From positions 53,113 to 117,112 of the forward strand of contig CAKOTZ010000005.1 in assembly GCA_934120395.1 (NCBI GenBank): 64,000 nt of DNA, in the 5' to 3' direction. Of this stretch, positions 8,880-18,031 are shown one piece after another. The position numbers and the translations under genes were made by a program. How positions within the stretch are numbered: position 1 is the stretch's first letter; each line of letters begins with the position of its first letter. The stretch comes from an uncultured Clostridia bacterium. Lineage in GTDB: Bacteria > Bacillota > Clostridia > TANB77 > CAG-508. Below the pieces are notes generated by a model. That model did not search any database. It was not told the origin of the DNA and worked only from the letters and a program-made list of their open reading frames with translations.

Positions 8880-9992
8880 TTATTCTTCCGTATTTTCTGT
8901 TTCAACTGTTTCTTCGCCTTGTTCTTCCTCTTTTTTGCTTAGCATTTCTCTAAATTGTGTTTCGCTTTTTATGTCAATTTTCCAATTTGTAAGTTTTGCA
9001 GCTAATCTTGCATTTTGTCCAGCTTTTCCAATTGCTAAAGATAATTGGTCATCTGGAACAATAACTTGCGCAGATCTTTCTTCTTTTATATCTACAGCTA
9101 AAACTTTTGCTGGAAGTAATGCTGATGAAATGAATATTGCTGGGTCTTCATTCCATTCAATTACATCTATTTTTTCACCATTTAATTCTGTTATAATGTT
9201 TTGAATTCTTACCCCTTTTTGTCCAACACAAGAACCTACTGGATCAATATTTGGATTTCCTGAATAAACAGCTACTTTACTTCTATTTCCTGCATCTCTT
9301 GAAACACTTTTTATTTCAATAACACCTTCATATATTTCTGGTATTTCAAATTCAAATAATTTTCTAACAAAGTCTGGATGACTTCTAGATATAATAACTT
9401 GCGGATTTCCTTTTGCACCTCTAGTTACATCTAACACGTATGCCCTAATTTTATCGTTTACATGATAATGTTCTGTTGGAACTTGCTCTTTTGTTGGCAT
9501 AATTCCCTCTATTTTTCCTAAATCAACAACAATAATATTAGTATCTACTTTTTGGATAATCCCTGTTAAGATTTCTCCTTTTCTATCGTTATATTCTGAA
9601 AATACAACATCTCTTTCAGCTTCTCTTATTTTTTGAATAACTACTTGTTTAGCTGTTTGTGCAGCAATTCTTCCAAAATTTTTTGGAATTATTTCAACAT
9701 TTACAGTATCACCTATTTCAGCCATTTTACTAATTTTTTTTGCATCTTCTAAAGAAATTTGAAGATTATCATCAACTACCTCTTCAACCACTTCTTTAAC
9801 TGAATATACAGTGATTTGTCCTTTTTCATCATCAATTACTACTTTTACATTGTCAGCAGCATCATAATTTTTCTTATATGCTGTTACTAAAGAAGTTTCC
9901 AAAGATTCCAAAAGATATTCCTTTTTTATTCCTTTTTCCTTCTCAAGTTCTTCCATTGCTAAAAGCAATTCTTTACATTCTGATAATTTCAT
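8880..9992 (-). CDS. nusA: transcription termination/antitermination factor NusA
   Basis: 370 aa, the short Firmicutes form. It contains the N-terminal RNAP-binding domain (1-~125), an S1 domain (about 135-200), KH1 (about 205-275, with GSCVGQKGVRIQNI) and KH2 (about 300-345, with LAIGKAGQNARLAAKL). There are no C-terminal acidic repeats of the E. coli type, only a Glu-rich tail. NusA controls pausing, termination and antitermination and couples RNAP to translation. It lies 21 nt downstream of rimP. Confidence 0.96.
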   Translation of the reverse strand: MKLSECKELLLAMEELEKEKGIKKEYLLESLETSLVTAYKKNYDAADNVKVVIDDEKGQITVYSVKEVVEEVVDDNLQISLEDAKKISKMAEIGDTVNVEIIPKNFGRIAAQTAKQVVIQKIREAERDVVFSEYNDRKGEILTGIIQKVDTNIIVVDLGKIEGIMPTKEQVPTEHYHVNDKIRAYVLDVTRGAKGNPQVIISRSHPDFVRKLFEFEIPEIYEGVIEIKSVSRDAGNRSKVAVYSGNPNIDPVGSCVGQKGVRIQNIITELNGEKIDVIEWNEDPAIFISSALLPAKVLAVDIKEERSAQVIVPDDQLSLAIGKAGQNARLAAKLTNWKIDIKSETQFREMLSKKEEEQGEETVETENTEE

Positions 9993-10013
9993 TATATTTC
10001 CTCCTTTATCCTC

Positions 10014-10469
10014 TTACCATTGATATCGTGTTTTTATGTTTGCAATGTCTTTTCTTGGTATAGTTATTTCTCCTTCTTCATTTTCTATTGTAATGTCCAT
10101 AGAATTAAATCCTTTTAAATTACCTATTAATATCTTTTCTTTTTGTATAGGTTTAAACAATTTAATTTCAACTTCATTTCCTATGTTTGATTCAAAGTGT
10201 TTATCCTGTCTCAAATTCTTTTCCAGTCCTGTAGAAGAAACTTCAAGAAAATATTGTTCTTTTATGTAGTCTGCTTCATCTAGCAAATCATTTATTGCAT
10301 TGTTAACCTTTTCGCAATCATTTATGCTAATACCACTTTCCTTGTCTATAAATATTCTTAAATAGTGTTCTTTGCCTTCTTTTTGATACATTACATCATA
10401 AAGTTCATATCCAAGTTCTTCAATATTGTTCTTAATTAGATTTTCTACTTTTTTTTCTAAATTTGTCAA
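10014..10469 (-). CDS. rimP: ribosome maturation factor RimP
   Basis: 151 aa. RimP is needed for 30S subunit assembly. The YLRIFIDKESGISINDCEKVNNAINDLLD and FLEVSSTGLEKNL stretches are typical. It is the first gene of the nusA-infB operon. The start codon is TTG at 10469, with GGGAGG eight bases upstream. The leader between promoter and start holds a strong hairpin (10488-10519). Confidence 0.93.
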   Translation of the reverse strand: MTNLEKKVENLIKNNIEELGYELYDVMYQKEGKEHYLRIFIDKESGISINDCEKVNNAINDLLDEADYIKEQYFLEVSSTGLEKNLRQDKHFESNIGNEVEIKLFKPIQKEKILIGNLKGFNSMDITIENEEGEITIPRKDIANIKTRYQW

Positions 10470-10487
10470 AATAATCCTCCCTGATAC

Positions 10488-10519
10488 TTTGAAAGAGCAG
10501 GTTCTGCACCTGCTCTTTT
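10488..10519 (-). promoter_or_regulatory. hairpin in the rimP leader
   Basis: Near-perfect arms AAAGAGCAGGT and ACCTGCTCTTT lie between the sigma-A promoter and the rimP ribosome site. No T-run follows on the minus strand, so it is more likely an mRNA-stability or regulatory hairpin than a terminator. Confidence 0.5.
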
Positions 10520-10543
10520 AGTTCGTTTATAAATTGCAATATT

Positions 10544-10572
10544 ATTATACCCTAGTTTTTAGCCTATTGCAA
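10544..10572 (-). promoter_or_regulatory. sigma-A promoter of the rimP-truB operon
   Basis: TTGCAA (10567-10572), a 17-base spacer, then TATAAT (10544-10549) on the minus strand. Transcription would start near 10537 with a leader of about 70 nt. Confidence 0.8.
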
Positions 10573-10696
10573 GGTTTTTTTGAAATTTTTGTGAAAAAGA
10601 TGCCATATTTATTATATTTTTTTACTATACTTCCAAATTAAGGACATCATCTGAACATAAACTATATTTAGAATAAATACAATAAACCGAGAAAGG

Positions 10697-11404
10697 ATGA
10701 TGTATTTGAAAAATCAACTTATCAAAGTAAAAAATAAAAAAATAAAAAACAAAAATGAAAAACCACTTCAATTAAATAATATAATAAAAATTTCTAACCC
10801 AATTAATCCTCAAGATGAACAATACCGTAAAGTAATACTCATATACGAGCTAGCACTTAAAAGTTTAGAAACAAAATTACATATTATAGAAGCGGAATTT
10901 AAAAATTTTCTTCCTCATAATCCTATTGACCATATAGCAACTAGAATAAAATCACCAGAAAGTATTATGAATAAAATGAAAAAGAAATCTTGTCAAATGA
11001 CTTATCAAGATATGATGGAACACATTAATGATATTGCTGGCATGCGAATAGTTTGCTCTTTTGAAAATGATATAGACACTATAGTTGAAATTTTAGAAAG
11101 TTTTTCAGATATAAAAATTCTAAAGCGAAAAAATTATATTGAAAATGTCAAAGAAAGTGGCTATCGTAGTTATCACCTTATAGTTAATGTTCCAATAAAT
11201 TTTCTGCAAGAAATAATTTATGTAAAAGTAGAAATTCAGGTTCGCTCAATTGGAATGCATTTTTGGGCTAGTTTGGAACATCAATTAAAATATAAAACAG
11301 ACAATAACTTAAGCCCTTCCAATTCAAGAGAATTAATCAAATATGCCAAAACTATTGCTAAAATTGACCAAAGCATGTTAGCTATAAACGCCAAAAAAGA
11401 ATAG
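10697..11404 (+). CDS. small alarmone (p)ppGpp synthetase, RelA_SpoT domain
   Basis: 235 aa with only a synthetase domain and no hydrolase, TGS or ACT domain. Motifs: HIATRIKSPESI (about 78-89), DIAGMRIVC (about 114-122), GYRSYHLIV (about 154-162) and VEIQVRSIGMHFWASLEHQLKYK (about 173-195). It should make (p)ppGpp from ATP and GDP/GTP, like RelP/RelQ. GAGAAAGG touches the tandem ATGs at 10697/10700, so an in-frame TTG at 10706 with better spacing may be the true start. It is divergent from the rimP operon. The N-terminal ~40 residues are Lys/Asn-rich and not conserved. Confidence 0.88.
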   Translation: MMYLKNQLIKVKNKKIKNKNEKPLQLNNIIKISNPINPQDEQYRKVILIYELALKSLETKLHIIEAEFKNFLPHNPIDHIATRIKSPESIMNKMKKKSCQMTYQDMMEHINDIAGMRIVCSFENDIDTIVEILESFSDIKILKRKNYIENVKESGYRSYHLIVNVPINFLQEIIYVKVEIQVRSIGMHFWASLEHQLKYKTDNNLSPSNSRELIKYAKTIAKIDQSMLAINAKKE

Positions 11405-11456
11405 TAATATATATATAACTATGTATAATCTGTGATTTTTAGCAAAAAATAACTAC

Positions 11457-12144
11457 ATGAATCAGATATTAGTTACAAACCTCACCATAAAAAAGGTAAT
11501 TATTAGGGGCTATTTAAAACCAATTCGAACTCCGTTGCCTCCTATACCTTCAAAATCATTTTTTAAAAATATACTTACAGTTTCGCTAGGAATAATTACT
11601 ACTTGCAGTCTGTACCTTGCCTATAGCTATCAAGCAAGAAATTATAAAGAAAGCTTGGCAAAAGGACTTTTTAATAGTTTTAGCCTTTCAACTCTATATT
11701 CGCAAAATAGTAATTATGTTGCTTCCCCCATGCAACAAGAATCAACCAAAAGCGATTTTTCTGTAATTGGTATTATAAAAATAGATAGCATAAAAATAAG
11801 TTACCCTATTTTATCTAATATAAACGATAATTTATTAAAAATTGCTCCTTGTCGCTTTTATGGGCCAATGCCAAACCAGGTTGGCAATCTTTGCATTGCG
11901 GCTCATAATTACAATGATAATCGTTTCTTTAGTAAACTTGGAAAATTAAAAAAGGGTGATATTATATTTATTTACGACTCACTTCGGAAATACATGTATT
12001 TACTCTATTTACAATATTTATGAAACAAAAATTGATGATGTTTCTTGTACCTCACAAATAACTGATAGCAAGGAACTAACACTGGTTACTTGTAATAATT
12101 CAAATGGCAATCGTATTATTGTAAAGGCCAGAGAAGTAAGATAA
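11457..12144 (+). CDS. sortase, read through a +1 frameshift at CGG
   Basis: Two overlapping frames together make a 228-aa sortase. Frame 1 gives an N-terminal membrane anchor (about 38-58) and the catalytic His150 in CIAAHNY, then meets CGG as codon 177 (11985-11987) and stops 12 codons later. Skipping the C gives DSLGNTCIYSIYNIYET and continues through Cys212 (LVTCNN) and Arg219 (NRIIVKAR). Without the shift, the product lacks Cys and Arg and is inactive. The first sortase of the window aligns without a gap over the junction. The start is uncertain because no good ribosome site precedes 11457. The likely substrate is the convergent LPKTG protein at 12214-12648. Confidence 0.83.
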
Positions 12145-12169
12145 TCCCTCAACTATGTTGAGGGATTAT
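12141..12169. terminator. hairpin at the end of the second sortase gene
   Basis: Perfect 13-base arms ATAATCCCTCAAC and GTTGAGGGATTAT overlap the stop codon. The T-run is weak, but the stem is strong and could act on both converging transcripts. Confidence 0.65.
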
Positions 12170-12178
12170 CTTAAAAAC

Positions 12179-12211
12179 AAAAAAGACTGTTCACCTGAAC
12201 AATCTTTTTTA
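12179..12211 (-). terminator. terminator after the small LPXTG gene
   Basis: Minus-strand arms GATTGTTCA and TGAACAGTC are followed by TTTTTT, just behind the stop at 12214. Confidence 0.8.
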
Positions 12212-12213
12212 TT

Positions 12214-12648
12214 TTAATATTTAATATTGTTATAATTTCTTATCTTAATATAAGCATATATTGCACATACTGCACACGCTAACATAATAAATAATATTGA
12301 ATAGTCAACACCTGTTTTTGGTAAGCTTGTGTTATTATATACACTGCTATTAGTATTTGTATTAGTGTTTGTATTTTTTGTGTTTGTATTTGTTGTACTA
12401 TTTAGAGTACCTATTGGATTAGTTGTGTTGGTATTAGTATTAGTATTTGTAGGTGTAGTTGTAGTAGTTGTTCCGCTTGAACTACCAGCACCACTACTTA
12501 AAGTTGGTATTTGTTGTGCTGTTCCTGATGTAGTTGTTCCACTTGTAATTGTTTGTGTACCAGTTGCAAATACACTTGAACTCATACCCATAACTGTTAA
12601 CAATAAAGCACTAATCAATACTTTTTTCATTTTCTTAAATTTAAACAT
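12214..12648 (-). CDS. small Thr/Asn-repeat LPXTG surface protein
   Basis: 144 aa. It has a signal peptide (about 1-29, ending SSVFA), a low-complexity Thr/Ser/Gly then Asn-Thr dipeptide-repeat region (about 30-107), an LPKTG sorting motif at 109-113, a hydrophobic helix and a short basic tail. The mature part is a flexible stalk with no recognisable folded domain, so it could serve as a wall spacer or decoration. It is encoded tail-to-tail with the frameshifted sortase, which is the obvious candidate enzyme. AAAGGAGC upstream supports the start. The repeat is prone to length change by slippage. Confidence 0.8.
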   Translation of the reverse strand: MFKFKKMKKVLISALLLTVMGMSSSVFATGTQTITSGTTTSGTAQQIPTLSSGAGSSSGTTTTTTPTNTNTNTNTTNPIGTLNSTTNTNTKNTNTNTNTNSSVYNNTSLPKTGVDYSILFIMLACAVCAIYAYIKIRNYNNIKY

Positions 12649-12707
12649 ATCTTTTGCTCCTTTACGTTTTTTAATCTCATATACATAGTATAAATCCTCT
12701 ACTAATA

Positions 12708-12736
12708 TTTATACTACAAAACTTTACATATTGCAA
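12708..12736 (-). promoter_or_regulatory. sigma-A promoter of the small LPXTG gene
   Basis: TTGCAA (12731-12736), 17-base spacer, TATAAA (12708-12713) on the minus strand, giving a leader of about 50 nt. Confidence 0.7.
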
Positions 12737-12757
12737 GAGTTTTTTTATATTTTTCTT

Positions 12758-13849
12758 CTAAACATTAAATCTAAACAATACAATATCTCCATCTTGCATT
12801 ATATAATCTTTTCCTTCTGAACGTACTAAGCCTTTTTCCTTTGCGTTTTGCATACTTCCTTCTCTTATCAAATCTTCGTAGGAAACAACTTCTGCCCTAA
12901 TAAAGCCTCTTTGAATATCTGTATGTATTTTACCTGCTGCCTCTGGAGCTTTAGTTCCTTTTTTTATAGTCCATGCTCTAACTTCTGGCTCTCCTGCTGT
13001 TAAGAAAGACATTAAACCTAATAAATCATAACTTGCTTTTATAACTTTATCAAGTCCAGATTCTTCTAAGCCTAATTCTTGTAACATTTCTTTTTTGTCG
13101 TCTTCATCCAATATTGTTAACTCTTCTTCAATTTTAACACAAAGAGGAATAACTTTGGCATTTTCTTGTTCTGCATATTTTACAACTTTTTGTACATTCT
13201 CATCGGCTTCTGGATTACTCAATTGCTCTTCTGACACATTAGCAATATATAATATCGGTTTCAGTGTAAGAAGCATCATATCTTTTATTAAGTCCATTTC
13301 TTCATCTGAAAGTTCCACTGTTCTTGCAGATTTTCCTTCTTCCAATGTATGTTTAATTTTCTCTAAAACATCTATTTCTTCCTGATACTTTTTATCCGAC
13401 TTTAACATTTTCTTTGCTTTTTCTAAACGTTTATCAATAGTTTCAATATCTGCAAAAATTAATTCTAGATTTATAGTTTCAATATCTCTAACAGGATTAA
13501 TTGAGCCATCAACATGTACTACATTAGAGTCCTCAAAGCAACGAACAACTTCCACAATGCTATCAACCTCGCGTATATGTGATAAAAATTTGTTTCCAAG
13601 TCCTTCTCCTTTGCTAGCACCTTTTACTAAACCTGCAATATCAACAAATTCAATAATTGCATGTGTTGTTTTTTCCGGCTTGTACATTTCTGTTAAGACA
13701 TCTAATCTTTCATCTGGAACTGGAACAACCCCAACATTAGGCTCTATTGTGCAAAATGGATAATTTGCACATTCAGCTCCTGCTTGTGTAATTGCATTAA
13801 ACATTGTGCTTTTGCCAACATTTGGCAAGCCTACAATTCCTATCTTCAT
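12758..13849 (-). CDS. ychF: Obg-like ATPase YchF
   Basis: 363 aa, the standard length. The P-loop GLPNVGKST (7-15) is followed by NYPFCTIEPNVG, DIAGLVKGASKGEGLGNKFL and a C-terminal TGS domain (EVRAWTIKKGTKAPEAAGKIHTDI). YchF is a ribosome-associated TRAFAC ATPase that prefers ATP over GTP and is linked to stress responses. It lies after pfkA in the same direction with 26 nt between them. Confidence 0.96.
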   Translation of the reverse strand: MKIGIVGLPNVGKSTMFNAITQAGAECANYPFCTIEPNVGVVPVPDERLDVLTEMYKPEKTTHAIIEFVDIAGLVKGASKGEGLGNKFLSHIREVDSIVEVVRCFEDSNVVHVDGSINPVRDIETINLELIFADIETIDKRLEKAKKMLKSDKKYQEEIDVLEKIKHTLEEGKSARTVELSDEEMDLIKDMMLLTLKPILYIANVSEEQLSNPEADENVQKVVKYAEQENAKVIPLCVKIEEELTILDEDDKKEMLQELGLEESGLDKVIKASYDLLGLMSFLTAGEPEVRAWTIKKGTKAPEAAGKIHTDIQRGFIRAEVVSYEDLIREGSMQNAKEKGLVRSEGKDYIMQDGDIVLFRFNV

Positions 13850-13875
13850 TTTATTCTATCCTTTCTAGTTTATAA

Positions 13876-15012
13876 TTAATCTCCTAAGCAAATTCCTATA
13901 CTTCTTGCTGTCTTTACCAAATCATGGTTCATTGTTACCTTTCTAATATTGCTTTCTTCTGTATTTCCTGAAACTGCTCCAATTTCTTTATTTTTTCCAA
14001 CAACCTCTTCTAAAGGTACGCTATCCAAAAGTCCATTTTTAAGTACAACCAAGGTTCCAAACTTTCCCTCTAATGCCAAATTCATAGCCTTCGCTCCATA
14101 TTTTGTTGATAGTGTACGGTCAAAAGCTGTTGGAGTTCCTCCCCTTTGAACATATCCTAGTGTAGTATTTCTTGCCTCTAATCCAGTTAGCTTTTCTAAT
14201 TCATGAGCAACCTTATCTCCTATTCCTCCAAGTTTTGTATTATCTACACCTGCTCCATTATCCCTTTCATTCTGAATTGTTAAGCTTCCTCCCTTAGGTA
14301 TTGCACCCTCAGACACAACAACAACACTAAAGTTCTTTCCTTCTTTTTTTCTTTCATTTATTTTTTCTACTACTTTGTTAATGTCATATGGTATTTCAGG
14401 AATTAATGCAGCATCAGCTCCTCCTGCTATAGCAGATTCTAATGCTATCCAACCAGCATATCTTCCCATTGTTTCAAGCACCATAATTCTATGATGTGTT
14501 TCACCTGTAGTATGCAATCTGTCTAAAGCTTCCATAGCAACAGAAACAGCTGTATTATATCCAAACGTAATATCTGTACATGCAACATCATTATCAATTG
14601 TTTTTGGTACTCCAATTACATTAACACCTCTAACGAAGAAATCTCTTGCTGACTTTTGAGTCCCATCTCCTCCTAAAGTAAAAATACAATCAAAGCCATC
14701 TTTTTTTATATTTTCAATGCACTTTTCCGATAAATCCTTATATACTACTTTTCCATTTTCTTCAACCTTATAATTGAAAATATTTGCATTTGTTGAAGAA
14801 CCAATAATTGAGCCACCCTTAGGCAGAATACCTGATGCTAGGTTACTGTGAACTAATTCAACATAATTGTTCTCAAGTAGGCCTCTATATCCATCTATAA
14901 ATCCATAACACTCAACATGGTTTTGTTTTGCAGTTAAAGCAATTGCTCTAATTACAGCATTAAAACCTGAAACATCTCCTCCATTTGCTAAAATTGCAAC
15001 TTTCTTTATCAT
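13876..15012 (-). CDS. pfkA: 6-phosphofructokinase
   Basis: About 378 aa from the ATG at 15012, which has GGGAGG upstream; an earlier in-frame ATG at 15027 lies within the ribosome site. It phosphorylates fructose 6-phosphate in glycolysis. Motifs are ILANGGDVSGFNAVIRA (nucleotide loop), TLGGDGTQKSA, PKTIDNDV (catalytic Asp) and LETMGRYAGWIALESA. GGDGT with a Gly usually points to ATP as donor, while the Lys in PKTIDND is shared with PPi enzymes and group III ATP enzymes, so the donor is not certain from sequence. Confidence 0.93.
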   Translation of the reverse strand: MIKKVAILANGGDVSGFNAVIRAIALTAKQNHVECYGFIDGYRGLLENNYVELVHSNLASGILPKGGSIIGSSTNANIFNYKVEENGKVVYKDLSEKCIENIKKDGFDCIFTLGGDGTQKSARDFFVRGVNVIGVPKTIDNDVACTDITFGYNTAVSVAMEALDRLHTTGETHHRIMVLETMGRYAGWIALESAIAGGADAALIPEIPYDINKVVEKINERKKEGKNFSVVVVSEGAIPKGGSLTIQNERDNGAGVDNTKLGGIGDKVAHELEKLTGLEARNTTLGYVQRGGTPTAFDRTLSTKYGAKAMNLALEGKFGTLVVLKNGLLDSVPLEEVVGKNKEIGAVSGNTEESNIRKVTMNHDLVKTARSIGICLGD

Positions 15013-15056
15013 TTTTATTCCTCCCATTTTTCATGCGCGTATGTATGAATTAATTT

Positions 15057-16211
15057 CTAATTATTTATTTCCAATAATTTATTTTTTAATTCACTTTCTA
15101 TTTTTTCAAGTTCAATTTCCGCTTGAGCTCTCTTTTCTGCACCTTCTTTATGAATCTGAACAATACCATCTAAAGTATCTATAATATCTTGATTTGTTTT
15201 CTGCAATGTTTCTATATCAACAATTGCTCTTTCAGACTCTTTAGCCACTTCAAGAGTTCCTTGTTTTAACATTTCACTATTCTTTTTAAGCATTTCATTA
15301 GTTATATTTGTAACTTCTCTTTGTGCTCCCAAAGCATTTTTTGCATTTGTAATACCAAGAGCAATAACAATTTGATTTTTCCATAATGGAATAGTATTAA
15401 TTAAAGAACTTTGTATTTTTTCAACTAATTCACTGTCATTGTTTTGAATTAGTCTAATTTGTGGTGCCATTTGAATTGATATAATTCTTGTTGTTTTCAA
15501 ATCGTATACTTTCTTTTCAAAGCGATTAATTGTATTTACCATGTCATTTACAGCTTGTACATCAATTTGTTCTTTGCTTTCCTCTGCTCTGTTTCTTAAT
15601 TCAACTAAAGTTACATTTTTTAGTTCTTCAATTTTCTTTTCGCCAGCAATAATATACAAAGATAATTGTTTAAAATATTCTAAATTTTTTTCGTACATTA
15701 CATCAAATACAGATATATCTTTAAGCATTTGTATTTTGTGTGACTCTAATTCTTTTTCTATTTTAGCAATATTATTTTCAACCTTGTCATATCTGGCAAT
15801 TAATTTTTCTACCTGTTTTTTTACAGAATTGAATAATCCAAAAATACCCTTTTTTTCTTCTATTGCAGGTACATCTGAATCAAATTCTTTTATCTCTACA
15901 ACCAAATTTGTTAGTAATTCTCCTACTTCTCCTGAGCTCTTAGTTTTAACGCTATCTAACACACTGTCCGAAAATTTAGCAATTTTATTTTGTGCTGACG
16001 CACCATATTGTAATATTTGATTTGTATTGCTAACATCTATTTTAGCTACAAACTCATCAATTGCTTGCCTTTCTTCCTCACTTAATGAATTATAATTTAA
16101 TGAGCTTTCTACACTTTCTTCACTTATCTTCTTTTCTTGTAATAAATCATTTTCTATACTTTTTGTATCCATTCCATTTGTAGATACTGTTAATTCTAAA
16201 TTTTCAGACAT
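15057..16211 (-). CDS. telA: TelA-family toxic-anion-resistance protein
   Basis: About 384 aa. The whole length matches TelA (TelA/KlaA/YceH), a mostly helical protein with coiled coils (about 115-185 and 290-380) and the conserved stretch SIQMAPQIRLIQNNDSELVEKIQSSLINTIPLWKNQI. The family is linked to tellurite and envelope-stress resistance; its biochemical activity is not established. The start at 16211 is favoured by spacing from GGAG. It is the last gene of a four-gene unit with XpaC and two membrane-anchored binding-protein-like genes, so it probably acts with them at the membrane. Confidence 0.85.
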   Translation of the reverse strand: MSENLELTVSTNGMDTKSIENDLLQEKKISEESVESSLNYNSLSEEERQAIDEFVAKIDVSNTNQILQYGASAQNKIAKFSDSVLDSVKTKSSGEVGELLTNLVVEIKEFDSDVPAIEEKKGIFGLFNSVKKQVEKLIARYDKVENNIAKIEKELESHKIQMLKDISVFDVMYEKNLEYFKQLSLYIIAGEKKIEELKNVTLVELRNRAEESKEQIDVQAVNDMVNTINRFEKKVYDLKTTRIISIQMAPQIRLIQNNDSELVEKIQSSLINTIPLWKNQIVIALGITNAKNALGAQREVTNITNEMLKKNSEMLKQGTLEVAKESERAIVDIETLQKTNQDIIDTLDGIVQIHKEGAEKRAQAEIELEKIESELKNKLLEINN

Positions 16212-16246
16212 TCTCATCTCTCCTTTTTTTGTTTATTATAGTATTA

Positions 16247-17377
16247 TTATTTTAAATAGTCAATAAGCTCTTCGTACATGTTCATCTTTAGGCTTGAAAC
16301 AGTGCTATCAATACTTTGAGGTATGGCACCTATTCCAATTGACCTTACATCATAGTTTCCTCCAGTTACGCCAGTTCTAAATCCATATTTACTCCAAGCA
16401 ATTTGGCTGATTTCTTTATCTTCATAAACTTTATAATATTGATTTCCATTTTCATCAAAACTTGCTATACAATGAGAATTCCAAATTGTAGGTAATGGAT
16501 ATAATATTCTAACCTTATCCTTTACTTGATTCCATCCATCTGGATTTGAATTTGCAAATTCTATCATACTTTTTTCGTAGTCAACAATCATTGGTTTTCC
16601 ACCAACACCTGTTTTTAAATACATTTCAAATAAATCCGCTGGTGTATTATTCATATATCCTGACTTAGTGTAAAATTCCTTAAGTTTTGGCAAATTATCT
16701 CTCATATTTTCTTCTGTTACATTACCCTGGCACATAATTGAAAGTAATAATCCATAATAAGTTGCCCCTGGTGATGATGTTACCGGATCTGTCGAATCAA
16801 TATTAATACTGCCATATAACATATCTAATCCAATATCTCTCCAAGTCTTTCCCTGTAAAATATAATTAATTAATTTGTTCATGTCAGTAATGTAATAAAC
16901 TTCATCCTTAACTGTAACAATATTTTCTTTTATTAAAGCATCAACTACAGTATCCCAACTATAAATTACAATCGGAGTATTTAATATTAAACCTCCATTC
17001 AATACACTATTTCTTTTTGCCTCTCCCTTGCTAGTATCTGGTGCTAATTTATAATAATCATAGAAACGTTGATCTGAGGTAAACATTACATCATACTTCG
17101 TCCCATCTTCACGAACTAAATCATTTTTTATTAATTTACCATTGCTCCAGCTATCATATACAACATTTAAACCGTATCTTTGTTGCATAATCTTAATAAC
17201 ATCTTCATCTGCCAAAAAGTCCTCTTTTCCCCCTCCTGTAGCTACATATACTGTTGTTAATTTTGATACATCTACTTGACCATCTTTTTTATCACTTATT
17301 GTTTTAAAAGCAACCATGCCAATAATAACAATTAATAAAATAAGTACGCCTAATCCAATTTGCTTTTTTCTATCCAT
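16247..17377 (-). CDS. membrane-anchored extracellular solute-binding-like protein
   Basis: About 376 aa from the ATG at 17377, which follows GGGAGG. One N-terminal hydrophobic segment (about 7-27) anchors a type 2 periplasmic-binding-protein-like domain (TTVYVATGGGKEDFL to the C-terminus, with SPGATYYGLLLSIM in the middle). No lipobox Cys is visible. It overlaps the end of the xpaC-like gene and is followed by telA. No ABC permease is adjacent, so it is probably not an uptake receptor and may instead sense or bind a ligand for the TelA/XpaC module. Confidence 0.7.
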   Translation of the reverse strand: MDRKKQIGLGVLILLIVIIGMVAFKTISDKKDGQVDVSKLTTVYVATGGGKEDFLADEDVIKIMQQRYGLNVVYDSWSNGKLIKNDLVREDGTKYDVMFTSDQRFYDYYKLAPDTSKGEAKRNSVLNGGLILNTPIVIYSWDTVVDALIKENIVTVKDEVYYITDMNKLINYILQGKTWRDIGLDMLYGSINIDSTDPVTSSPGATYYGLLLSIMCQGNVTEENMRDNLPKLKEFYTKSGYMNNTPADLFEMYLKTGVGGKPMIVDYEKSMIEFANSNPDGWNQVKDKVRILYPLPTIWNSHCIASFDENGNQYYKVYEDKEISQIAWSKYGFRTGVTGGNYDVRSIGIGAIPQSIDSTVSSLKMNMYEELIDYLK

Positions 17378-18014
17378 TCTGTTTTCCTCCCTTAGTTTTA
17401 TCTTCCTTATTTGTTTTAAAATCATCTTGTTCTATAAATCCATCGGCTCTTAACATAGATTCAAATACTTTTATTTCTGCATTTGTATCAATCATGTCAG
17501 ACTGATACATATTAGCCAATTGTGTAGTAAATGCAACTTTAATTTTTTCTACCATTTCTTGAATTGAACTCATAAATTTCCTTGTTTGCTCTGTTTCTAA
17601 CTTTTGATTTTCTATTTCATCATATCTCTGTAAAATTTTTATTGTAACTGGCAAATAGTAATTCAAAAAATTATTGGCCTGGCCTAATTTTTCTGGTTTT
17701 TGCTCTAGAGTTTTTATAATTTTATTAGATAACTCTCCAATTTCTTTTATATTTTTTATTAATTTTTCATCTTCTACTTGTTTTGACAATTCTAATAGTT
17801 TTTCTGTTAGCTCACATGCTTGTTTTAATGCTTCCTTGTCACTTATTTCGCCTATTGATAAGTTTGTACCTCTATCTTTAAATATAAGCCAACCTGCGCC
17901 ATAAGCCGATACCGCCGCAACTATCGAAGGCATTAAGGGAATATTTAAAGCTAAATACGGAACAGCAAAGAACGTACCACCCAATAAAACAGGTAAAATA
18001 TACTGTTTTTTCAT
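17370..18014 (-). CDS. XpaC-like membrane protein
   Basis: About 214 aa. The N-terminus has a hydrophobic hairpin (about 5-45) and the rest is helical and charged (about 55-195). It resembles the XpaC family, named from a B. subtilis gene linked to 5-bromo-4-chloroindolyl phosphate hydrolysis and commonly found next to telA. I chose the ATG at 18014 because AAGGA is well spaced from it. It is translationally linked to both neighbours (18 nt from the VWA gene, overlap with the solute-binding gene). Function in this setting is unknown. Confidence 0.7.
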   Translation of the reverse strand: MKKQYILPVLLGGTFFAVPYLALNIPLMPSIVAAVSAYGAGWLIFKDRGTNLSIGEISDKEALKQACELTEKLLELSKQVEDEKLIKNIKEIGELSNKIIKTLEQKPEKLGQANNFLNYYLPVTIKILQRYDEIENQKLETEQTRKFMSSIQEMVEKIKVAFTTQLANMYQSDMIDTNAEIKVFESMLRADGFIEQDDFKTNKEDKTKGGKQNG

Positions 18015-18031
18015 TTTTATCATTCCTTTTC

